64,000 bases of DNA from Tetracladium setigerum (Eukaryota > Ascomycota > Leotiomycetes > Helotiales): assembly GCA_031472005.1 (NCBI GenBank), contig PZJY01000009.1, positions 1,240,001 to 1,304,000 on the forward strand. The letters are read 5' to 3'. Below are positions 11,211 to 21,324 of this stretch, one piece after another (position 1 is the first letter of the stretch; the number at the start of each line of letters is the position of its first letter). The position numbers and the translations under genes are program-made. The notes beneath the pieces are model-generated. The model was given only the letters and a program-made list of their open reading frames with translations, ran no database searches and was not told where the DNA came from.

Positions 11211-12091
11211 TTTTACGGGTTTTTGGTTTCTGGTCTTTGATTTTTTGTGTTGTTGATAGAGGGTTGGGAATTGAGTGTTGGGGGGAGGGGGAAATTTTGA
11301 CTACTGGGATAGAGATGAGAATCTAGGGGAGGCTCTCTGGGATATTTAATATGATATATCAAGTGTAGTGAGATTTGATGTGAAGTTTTGTTCGCAGCGT
11401 GATTGAAATAACCCCTCCTTTTGGGGCATTTACCCCACCTTTTGGGCTCAATTAGGAAAGTCCGTAGGTGCAAACATCGTGTTTCGGCGTATTCCATGGT
11501 TGGAATAAAGACGAAGGAAAAACCAAGACGTTAGTGATATACACGAGCTACTTTTAGTTACATAAAAATAATGGCAATAACAAAGCTTCCCGAATTTATA
11601 TAAATCTACGTACACATAGGTACAAAAGATAGGCAAAGTTCAAGTCTCTTGGCTCTTACAAAAAATTCATTCTATCCAACCCGTATTTTCTATCATCATC
11701 AATATTTACAATACAGTCTTGTTACACACCCAATGTCATTTACAGTAACAATATTTACATCGCTCTCCGACATAATATCGCGGAGAGCAACTCGCAAAGA
11801 CTCAAGGCTCAAATACGCAGAAAGAGACATGGACCACCCACCAAATGGACTCCATCAGCGCCAATCTACAAAGACTTCTTGACCACCGAATGAAGAAAGA
11901 AGCGAAAGACTTTCATCACGTCTGGAACCCTGCAGTGGTAAAGAAAATATCGAAGTAGCGGCGGGACCACTCTAATGCAAAAACACCCGCTTGCTAAGTA
12001 TGACCAATGGAAAATCTCGCCGTAATAACACTGTTCTCCAGATATTTTTTAGAAGAAAAAGCCGCCCTTTCCGCCAAAAGAAAAAAGATTA
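11211..12091. other. Intergenic region between the aldolase and TRK genes
   Basis: About 880 bp with no supported gene. Presumably it holds the aldolase promoter (right of 11210) and the TRK 3' UTR. The only visible structure is an inexact cccctcctttttggggcattt/acccaccttttgggc near-repeat at about 11411-11445. Confidence 0.5.
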
Positions 12092-14990
12092 TTAAACAGA
12101 GCGGCCCTCATCTTTGGGCTGAGTGACCGCACCTTCGCCTTGACTTGGAGGTGGATTGACGCCTTCTTGATAGAACGAACGCCTCCCTTCAGGCTTTGGA
12201 GACACCCCGGTGCCATTGCCGGTGCGAGAGAAGAAGCTTGGAAGAAACGATCCGGTAGTTTGGCCAAGTCCACCCGTGTCGCGTCCGGACACCATACTTG
12301 TTGCGCCAACGCTGGAACGCCTTGTTGCAGGCCGTCCCATGTCATCACGAAAAGTCCCGCGGCGGTGTCTTGGTGCTGTAGGACCAGGGTGAAAGAGGCC
12401 AGTAATAATGTTTCCACGCTCCATCGCAGGCGTTCGGGACCGACCTCTGTAAAGAGAAGCACCAGTACCATCATCCTCAGAGAAGACGGTAGAAAGGCGA
12501 CGTTGTATCGTGGCTTCGGCTTCCTCACGCTGACGTTTTTCACTTGGGAGAAGCACGGCTCTATCAAGGTCGTAAGGCAGGCCACGATGTCGACCACGTA
12601 TTTGCATGGCAATGATAATTAGTTTCGAAATTGGCCTCAGGACTGTGGAGAAGGACGAATTAAGACTTGTGTAGCCTAGACTGAGTCCAACTGTACCATA
12701 TGCAGAAACAACTTCGAAAAGAATTGCAAACATGTTGAATCTGGTATCCTCAGGATTGATATTACTCCCCTCAACGAGACATACTAGGAAGAAGCCGACA
12801 GTGATGAAAGGCAAGTCGAACGACAGTTGATTTCTGATATGGTCGCTAATGTAGGAAGGATCTGATTCTTGGTTTGGGTTGCTGTAGACACCGAATGCTT
12901 TTTCTTCGTACACGTTGGTTTTTCGGACCGAGATGGCGATGGGGAGAATGGAGATATACATCATGATAAGGTACGACACCTGGACAGCAGGCTGAAGCAC
13001 CGTCAGATCTACAACCGTTAAACCAGCTGTTCTTGTTGACACAGCCTGGAACCATCCATTGAGAACTCGGATATCAACGGGGGTCCCTGCAAATGCCTTG
13101 TTATGAATCTAGTTTGGATCAGTCAATGCTCCTCGAACCAAATTGTGCCGAGACTTACATCAAGAACAACATAGAAGAAGAGATCAGTGGCATTCAATAT
13201 CACAAGGACAGCAAAGAGCCACCAGGTTGCATTTGAAGGAAACAAAAGGGTGAAACAGCGACGGGGATGGTCAAGTAAGAACCGAACTTCTTGACCTAGT
13301 CCACTATCTGGTGAAGTGATTTTTGACAAAATCCAGATGATACATCGAAGCATAATCGGGAAACCAGTGTTGCCGAGAATGATGAGAAAACTCAACAAGA
13401 TCAAAGGCCACCGAGCATCACTAAATGATAGCATGCTATCAGGCGTCAGAGTAAAGCCTACGTCGTTGAAGGCAGTGCTGGACGTGTAAATGGCCCACCA
13501 TGCACGCCCCTGCCCAGCGTTGTCAACAACTTGTCCGTACTTGGGGCTTTGGATGATCCATGGCAAGAGGCCAAGGATACCAAAAACAGTGAAACCAAGG
13601 AAGTAGGTAATATTGATCCACTTCAGTGTATTCAAAGCCCTGTACTCGATGCCACCCAGTTCGTTCATCTGGTCCTCGTTAAGATCGTCAAAGTTTGAGT
13701 TGCGCCCAATTGTAGGATTCCAACTAAGGTAGGGCATTGCCGGGGCATCCGTAGATTTAAAGTAAGATGTCATGCTTCTCAAGGTCGGTATCCTCGAACG
13801 AATTGGACGAAGCTCAACATCGTTCTCATCGTCGCCATTGCTATCTTTCGATGATCTACGTGTCCAGTTAGGTCTCCGGAGTTTCAAAGCCCCAGCAATC
13901 GTTATTGTGTCGCCTCGCGGTCGCTGACCCTCAGAAGGGCGCGGAGGTTCTGCAATTGTGATGGCTCGCCTTGGCGCTGGTGGCAGGTCGCTAGTGCTGA
14001 TCCTGGAGTATATAGATGCTCGTCTGGAATTGATTCGAGAAACCTGGTCAGACTCTGGTACTGCTTGAGGAGCAACACCATTCTCGGCATCTCTTGGGCT
14101 CGGAATTCGTAGGACTGCGTCGATATCTCGGTTTCTTTGTCGTTCCACGATGGCAATGTGCTGCTCGGTATTTGCTCGCGAAGATGGTATCATTCCAGGG
14201 CTCAACAGTCCATCACTTGGTCTAACTTGATCGGCAAAGGTAATTTGAGGTCTGAGCTGATTTTCGTGTTCAGATTCAGAGTCGGAGGTAGAACTTGACG
14301 CAGGACCACTTGCGGCCGACGTACTTGAACTACTACCAGGGGAAGGGCCTTCCACAACGATTTCGTCTTCCTTACGCATTACGGGGAACCCCTCGACACC
14401 TTCGCCAACATCGGCAGTGCCAGCGGTATTTGGTCTGGTATTTCCATGCATCACAATGATATTGCGTCCATCAATACCTCGTTCCTCGTCTGCCACGTCT
14501 CGTCCTCTCGTTCGGCTTCTGGAAAAAGTTCTCCCAAGGCCATGTCGAACCCTGTAAGCTTCTTTGACCATTTCTTCAAACCGCTTCTGAAACCAGTAGA
14601 TGCGAAGACCAACGAGACAGGTATTGATAAAGATTGGGTTTGTGACCAGGGGAACGAAGTAGAGAACTGTCTGTTGCCAAGTGCTCATCAAATTGACATC
14701 CACCACATTCATACCGGTTTGTGTTGCAGCACTCGAAGCCATGAAAAGTGCTTCAATGTAAGTGAGCTCATGACCGCCACCCATCAGAAGTCCGGATGCG
14801 ATAAAGGTCATGCCAATGATATAGAAGTCTCCAGCAAGAATTAGTACATCATTTGGATGCGCGACCAAAGATTTGGAAACCTACAATGGTAGGTCAAGAA
14901 ATTGAAGTATGGATCTCTTGACATGAAAGGAGGCTTTACGGCGTGAAGGACTCGGTACACTGCCGACCATGCAGTCTTAAAAGAAACCAT
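12092..14990 (-). CDS. TRK1: High-affinity potassium transporter, TRK/HKT family
   Basis: Plasma-membrane K+ uptake. Exons were inferred at 14990-14885, 14828-13159 and 13108-12092, joining in frame to 930 residues. The start is MVSFKTAWSAV. The four pore-loop regions can be followed in order: SSAATQTGMNVVD, STAFNDVGFTLTPDSM, VSTRTAGLTVVD and SAYGTVGLSLGY. After the first pore unit comes a long hydrophilic segment rich in Ser, Arg and acidic residues, corresponding to the large cytoplasmic loop of fungal TRK proteins. The C-terminal tail (after IRGRHRGLPYDLDRA) is also long and Pro/Arg/Ser-rich. Length and loop layout match Trk1-type proteins. Confidence 0.95.
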
Positions 14991-17900
14991 GATTGTGTTG
15001 GATCGGTATCTTAGGGATTGTGTGCGTGGTATGAATGGCAGTGCCTTGGAAATATTTGGGTTGCAATTGGCTTTCGTAAGGAATCGGTGAGAGGTGCGGG
15101 TGACGTGATATTGTGCTGCTGAGGTGTATGTAGTTCTTGAGGGTGTTGGAGTTACAATCTAAAGACGGTTCAAGAGCCTAAGGGATGGATCGCCTTTGTG
15201 GTATTTTCTTTTCTGCTGCTGTGGCAGATTGGGGAGCTGTCGCGAGCGGATGTTAAAGGTCACTAACACCCTGGACAGCGTTGGGTATAGATGTAATGTT
15301 CATCGTCAACGGGAGTGATATGGGGTGATTGTGCGAGCTTGCGCCAGTAGGTCTGATGAGCTGGCGCTGGATGTAATCGTGATTGTGATCGTGATCGTAA
15401 ATGAAGGTGGGGGTTTAGAAGGGGAGAGGAAGGAGGTCGAGGCTTCGAAGATATAGGGCGAGATAGTAGGCAATCGTAAGGGGAGGGCGATTGTAGGATG
15501 AGGAGAGTCGAGGAGCAGTCGATATCGAAGGGAGAGAGCAAGAGGAGATTGAAGCAGCAAATAATGTCGAGGTGGAATTGTGAAGAGACAACAACCCGGC
15601 ATCTAGACCCACGACCGACGGCAATGGGACTAGCACCAAAACAAGCTTGCTTGGCACGCTTATCGGCTTATCCACGGCAGCCGAGGGAAGGTGGACAACG
15701 AGTACAGGAAAGAGGTCAACAAAAGATAGGAGGTCAATGAAAGAGAAGACAAGCACCACAAACAATAGAGGGAAAAGAAAGAAGAAAAGCAGAGGAGGAG
15801 GAAGAAGCAAAGGCCAGCAGATGCATGACAACAACAAGAACGTCAATAGCGACAACAAGGACAACAAGGACAAAACCGAGAGCGGCGTCACTCCTCCCCA
15901 ATCAATTTGGTATGGAATCGCCAATGAGACGGTACCGAGTAAAAACGGACTTCCAAGCAAGGCAGTGCTGTGAATTTGAAGCAATTTCTACTCTCCGTAG
16001 ACTCCACTGTTCCGGAACATCCTGTTGGCAGTGACAACTTGGCAGTCTTGGATCGTCATCAAAGTGCATGCAGAGAGTTGGGGGCATTTCCACTGCTTGC
16101 TGTTCGTGCACGCTAAGTTGAGATCAAACATCAATAACGGGACCCTTGCTGCGTGAAACGACTACGCATACGGCATACATCTAAAAGGTTAGAATCGTCT
16201 AGGGGTTACCAATGCCATTCTCTAATACAAAAGTCTAATTATCAATTCCATGTTTGGAGCTAAAGATGTGGTTGTTGTTTGTTCGTATCATACCTATCGC
16301 CAAATTGAGCCAAGGCATTATGATCTTGGCGTGCATCCCACGGGTTTGGTGTATTGCTTTGAACTTTATGTCAAAACATTAAAATCACAGTAATGTATAT
16401 TGTTTCCTGAGTAATTCTGTGCCTCTTAATCCTTCCCGCCCTTGCATACTGAAGTACACCATCTAGCTTAATTCCACGAGAATATCTCGGAACCCATACG
16501 AGTTGCGTCGCTGGAGTTTTGGCCTCCGCACCACCCAAATCATTTCTTTGTGTAACAACACACCAGCTGGAAAAGTCGGTATATTAATATTATCCCAGGC
16601 TATCCAAATCACGTCTTCGCTTCTCAGCTTACACGTGGAAAGAGATTCCATTTCAATTGGTGTTACCCTGTGAATCTGAGTTGTCATTTTGTCTGATTAT
16701 CTTTTCCCTTTGGATTATATCCTATCTCTGGATATATTCAGCTTGCATGCGACGCTGACGATTATTCAGGCATGAAGGACAACATATTTTTGGCCCCTTG
16801 TTCGTGTCTTACCATGTCGCTCATGCTGATAGATGCACTACATATGACGGGTCTTTCCACAACAGCTCATTCTTTGAGTCTTTTCGTAATCTTGTGTACC
16901 TACCTACTGTACAACATCTTCGACTTTTAAATCACTCACTCCTATACAGCGCCAAGAGATATCCCCCCAACATTACGGTAAGGATCGCAACATGCCAGCA
17001 AATCAATCATTCTTTCCTTTTGTATGAACTACCCGACTCCAACGCAGAAGACCAAGATCAAGGTTTTCTTTTCCCCAACAAAGCATATTCGCGCATTTTC
17101 TCGGTTTCAAACACTGATCATGATTTGTGGAATTCTTGCTTCGCACTCCGCGTTCCTTCCATTTCGCAATGCGTTCCATTGCTTGCTGCTATCTCCTTGC
17201 AAAACCAGGGTCTAAATGTCAGTTCGCTATATCCCAACTTTATCGTGTCAATGACTCGAATAAGGTTTTCTAGGAAAGCCAAGAATGGCTGTGTTCTCAT
17301 CCGGAGCCATCCCGATACCTGCCCCGGTTATCAACATTCCCGATCATGGATGAAGGTTAACAATTGGCACCGTCTCTTGTCGGTAGTGATCCAGTGATTA
17401 ATTCAGTCGCGGATATGGTTCTCTCTCGAAGCCTTGGTGGTGACCGACGGAGAGGATATCGTTGAACAATCAAAATGGTTTGTGTGTTACTTGAGTGTTT
17501 GTAAAAGCGCTGTTGCCGCGGGCCAGCCCGTGCCCACTCAATCAAAATCCAAGAATCAAGTTCCTCAGAATCGCAATAGAATGAAGCTTGACTTACCAGT
17601 CCGACTGGAAGATGCTACATTTACGTCGTAACGCCTAGGAAAGTTTCTCTTGACTGATGAAATAGCCAAAGGTCGCCGCGGTGCTAACTGAAATGCGTGA
17701 TGCTCTCGTGGTCCCTTCATCAGGAACAAGCTAAGCCAAAATCGGAAGAAGAACAACAAATATTTCGCTAAAATGGCAGGATCACAAGGTAAACTAAAGT
17801 TACAACCGTGTTGAATCTCCTTCCCAACAGAGATTTACGAATTTTTCCTCCTTCTGTCCTTCAGCAACATCAGCATCGGTTTTCAATATTTACATTTACA

Positions 17901-17993
17901 ACAGCACATACAAGACATCGACATCGACGCTGCGGTAAACATTACTCTTGACCATCCAGTTCACCACGTCACCACGTGGTTTCCTCGGTCCTC
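14991..17993. other. 3-kb region without a supported gene
   Basis: The left part (about 15000-16000) is likely the TRK promoter and 5' UTR. It includes a GTGATC-type microsatellite at about 15372-15402 and purine/AC-rich low-complexity DNA at about 15690-15870. Long frames exist on both strands near 15400-16000 and 16800-17400. They are low in complexity or start at non-ATG codons and show no family resemblance. Confidence 0.5.
15691..15870. repeat. AC/AG-rich low-complexity tract
   Basis: Purine-rich DNA with short repeated words such as gacaacaaggacaac and agaagaaaag. The complementary strand gives a Leu/Ser/Pro-rich open frame that is an effect of the composition. Probably 5' UTR or promoter of the TRK gene. 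Confidence 0.6.
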
Positions 17994-18788
17994 ATGCCCT
18001 CCCAAACCAGCAACTTGGTGCACCTTGCCAGTCTCTTTGATTGTGTAGAACCCGGTGATGGTGTACACCGTATCTTGGTGGATGGGAAGACAGTGAAATA
18101 TGTCTTGGCTACTTCTGGAGCCATCCCTGGGCGGGGAAAACACGGATACAAGGACGTTGGATCAGTTGGATCGCATGTCCTGTCTCTTTTGCCACCCTTT
18201 CCATCCGGTGACTGGAACCATGCCTTCATTTCCAAGGATCCTAAGACGAGACGGAACTTCTTCCACAATTGTGAAAGGATAGATCTGCCAGGGGTCAAAT
18301 ATCTTTGGCATCCAGTACGCATCGAGTTCCACAAAGTGAAACGTCTTCTCGGCATTTATTCCACACTGCACTTTGTCACACACCATCAATTTGGAACGAG
18401 ATTGGTGTTCATGAGATGCATGAACTTTGCGAATAAACTGCCGACGATCGAGCACGAAACAGTGGTGAGGAAGATGCTGCAAGGCCATGATATCGTAAGT
18501 GAATTTCTAGGCCATGTCATGGAGGACGGGAGAGCCATAGGATATTTTGTAGAGTGCCGTGATGGTTTGGAAGTGGTAGGTCCTCAAAATCTGGGGGCAT
18601 GTCTGAGAGTTCTCTCCAAGCTGCACAAGCTGGGTTACAAGAGTGGTGGAATGTGCAAAAACAATTGGGAGGCGAACAAAGATGGTAAAATCTCTTTGAA
18701 TGATCTGGACAACGTGAGAGAGTGTACCGATCAACAAATACTGAAGGATGAACTTGACTGCACGGCATTTGTTGTGGCGGGGGAGTAA
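17994..18788 (+). CDS. Kinase-fold protein lacking catalytic motifs (fungal pseudokinase-like)
   Basis: Single exon of 264 residues from the first ATG (MPSQTSNLVH). It resembles a common filamentous-fungal family with a protein-kinase fold, sometimes mislabelled as alpha-galactosidase. The region around PTIEHETVVRKMLQGHDI resembles the helix-C area. The later LHKLGYKSGGMCKNNW...ISLNDLDN region corresponds to the catalytic and metal-binding loops. Active relatives have HGD...N and DF or DFD there; here the positions read KSGGMCKNN and NDLDN, so the catalytic Asp and His appear lost. There is no signal peptide or TM segment. The function is unknown; family membership is recognised from memory of motif layout only. 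Confidence 0.65.
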   Translation: MPSQTSNLVHLASLFDCVEPGDGVHRILVDGKTVKYVLATSGAIPGRGKHGYKDVGSVGSHVLSLLPPFPSGDWNHAFISKDPKTRRNFFHNCERIDLPGVKYLWHPVRIEFHKVKRLLGIYSTLHFVTHHQFGTRLVFMRCMNFANKLPTIEHETVVRKMLQGHDIVSEFLGHVMEDGRAIGYFVECRDGLEVVGPQNLGACLRVLSKLHKLGYKSGGMCKNNWEANKDGKISLNDLDNVRECTDQQILKDELDCTAFVVAGE

Positions 18789-19229
18789 TATTGATAACAT
18801 GGAGTGAGAAAACTGCGTTTGTGGGCTATACACATATGCTCGAAAGCAGATTGCATGAAATAGAAAACAGAATTTGTCAAAAGGTCTGCCCAACTTTGGT
18901 TTGATGATGTGCGTGATTGTCGAGGACTTTCCAAAATCATATACTGTTTCATCCTCACCTCACCCTCCTTGAAGAAACAATACTTTATGAGAACGCGAAT
19001 CTTTTCATTCATCCCCACATTTCGAGTTCTCTCTCCTAATAACATATGGTAACTGAAGCGACAGGACATTTCACACAGGCACCCTCACTTCTATGCTACG
19101 CATTCAAACATGAGGTCTTATGCAAACTACCAAAATGTTCAATTGAACCCCCTTTCCCATCTTCTACTTTGCACCAAATCGCCACGATCTCAGTCCACTT
19201 CCCCGTTCATTGACTTCCCTATCACTTCA
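18789..19229. other. Spacer between converging genes
   Basis: About 440 bp between the 3' ends of the kinase-fold gene (+) and the cysteine-repeat gene (-). Nothing but presumed 3' UTRs. Confidence 0.4.
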
Positions 19230-21324
19230 CTACCAGGGAAAATCGGCAGCCAGTTCTTCAGGAATACATTTGCAGAACTTCCACTCTGCAAACCAAACTG
19301 GCACCCATCCCTTATCACAAATCGTCATCCTGCACTTCAGCTCTTCATCAGACGGATTGGGGAGGCACAAGCACTGTCGTGTTTCTGGTATCCAAGCAGG
19401 GTAAAAACCTCGAGAACACTTGATTTTCTTGAGACATTCGAGTTCTTCGTTGGTTGGATCGGGTTCACACACGCACTTGCCCGTCAGGGGATAGAATACC
19501 TATATCTTGTGTCAGCTGAGTTATCCCTACATGAAGGTGATGGTCTCGCTGGAACTTACTGGATGGAACCCCTTATCGCAGACAGTGAGATTTAGGCATC
19601 TGGTTTCCGGCTCGGTGATTATGATGTCGGCTGCGCAATAACACTTTTTGGTCGCGGCGTTATACTATAGAAGCATAAATTAGTGTTGTGGTTTTAAAAA
19701 TAGAAGGGAATTCATACAACGGGGTGATAGCCTTTTGGACATTGCAAGCTAGCGAAACACTCCTTTTCTGGATCCACAACAACATTCGGTTCGCAAGTAC
19801 AGTTTCCTGTTGCTGGGTAATAAACCGGGTGGAATCCTGTTGCACAAATGGTTTCATTGATGCATTTCGTTGCAGGATCGATAACGACGTCGGGTTCGCA
19901 CGTACATGTCTGAGTAGATGCGTTGAAGACGGGGTGATAGCCAGTTTGGCACACTGTGTACTTGAGGCATTTGATCTCCGGTGTTATGTCGGGCTCACAA
20001 GGACACGCCCCTGTGTTCGGATACCATACAGGATGTGAGCCTGCAGGGCATGTGGTGTATTTCAAACATTTGATCTCTGGTGTAATGTCGGGTTCGCAAT
20101 TGCAGATTTTCGTTGTGGCATTCCACTGAAGTATTTATTAGTAGAGCCGCTTGAGATTAAGAGGATACACTTACGACTGGGTGGTAACCTGTTGGACAGA
20201 CTTTCTTCAGACACTATGATAGTTGACACGTCAGTCGACAGGACACCAGTAATCTACTCTATGAGAAGCTGGAGACCTACATCAGCTGCTGGGTCGGCGT
20301 CTTTGACACAAGAACAAATCTTTGTGGTGGGATCCCACTATCACTCTTAGTTAGTCAGATGTACCATAAAATTGGACGCTTTCACTTACCACTGGGTGAT
20401 ATCCAACATCACAAACTTTTTTCAAACCTGAAACCCATCTCAATTAGCTTCAATCGATCAAAGGCTTAACGGAAAGTGTGTCCAGAGAACATCGGTGGGG
20501 TTGAGAAGTTGAGACTCACATTCGACGGCGGGGTCAGGTACCACAACATCCTTGACGCATGTGCAAGTGAACGTCGTTGCTATCAAATGTTAGCAGTAAT
20601 CACTTGACATTATTGAGGGTTTGATCGTTTGGCTGCTCTCTTGGAAGAAGGCAGGTCATAAGGAGAGTTTTGTACGTACGGTTCCAGACAGGAGAATATC
20701 CCTTCTGGCAGATGAGCGTCTTCAGGCAGGAGTCTGCAGTGGGATAATCCGGGACACATTTACAAGTCTTAGTCAAAGGATCCCAGACCTGTATGAAAGC
20801 AAGTAATTAGTACAGTACACAAGTACGAATATACTTGTTTGTATACTTACTGGGTGCCAGCCAACTTTACACAATTGCTTCAAACAGTCTGCGGCAGGGT
20901 CTGTAACAAGGTCCTTTTCACACGGACAAGTTCGAGTTAGGGGATACCACTAAAGTCGTATCGGTCAGCGGTTCGTACTTTTGAATGTCCGTGTAAGTAA
21001 ACATACGACAGGGTGGGTGCCTTTTGGGCAGATTTTCTTGACCAAGCAGCTCTTCTCTGTCAAAAGAGTATCTTTGATACACACACACTTGGTACCAGTA
21101 GAATCAAGCTCAAGATGATAACCTGCAATGCATTCGATGTTGCAGATCGTCACACCTACTGGCGCTGGCTTTTCGGGGTCTCATCTATTCATTTGTTAAC
21201 CACCTTCCTATTCTAGCGAGTAGTCCCGAAGATCTGGTTACAACATACCTTGAGGAGCAGGGGCTGCGACAACAGTGCCGATTAGCCCTACGGCAATGAA
21301 AGACAATAAAGTTGTGAACTTCAT
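19230..21324 (-). CDS. Secreted protein of 13 tandem four-cysteine repeats
   Basis: Eleven exons were inferred: 21324-21249, 21164-21007, 20949-20851, 20788-20680, 20579-20520, 20427-20390, 20337-20281, 20213-20175, 20125-19718, 19664-19560 and 19499-19230. They join in frame to 472 residues. A signal peptide (MKFTTLLSFIAVGLIGTVVA) is followed by 13 consecutive modules of 32-36 residues. Each has the pattern C-x(3-5)-C-x14-C-x-C, with G and usually P-V in the x14 spacer, then a short acidic/proline linker: 52 cysteines in all. Six of ten introns fall in phase 0 at the HP(V) position of a module. There is no TM segment, GPI signal or recognised catalytic domain. The spacing fits none of hevein, LysM, CFEM or EGF. 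The gene model is strong because every join preserves the repeat spacing. The function is unknown; a structural wall, adhesion or effector role are all possible. Confidence 0.88.

Noticed and set aside
12140..12622. 160-codon + strand frame opposite the TRK C-terminal exon
   Set aside because: A shadow of the antisense coding region; the minus-strand frame carries clear TRK motifs.
15415..15984. 189-codon Leu/Ser/Pro-rich frame on the minus strand
   Set aside because: The peptide mirrors purine-rich low-complexity DNA on the other strand. It sits where the TRK 5' UTR and promoter are expected.
16798..17397. 199-codon open frame on the + strand
   Set aside because: It begins at TTG, has no ATG-led domain and no family resemblance. 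It lies in a region with many random frames.
19230..21324. EGF-like or hevein-like repeats as an explanation of the Cys modules
   Set aside because: EGF needs six Cys with a distinct spacing and hevein eight. The modules here have four with C-x14-C-x-C, and module borders agree with intron positions.
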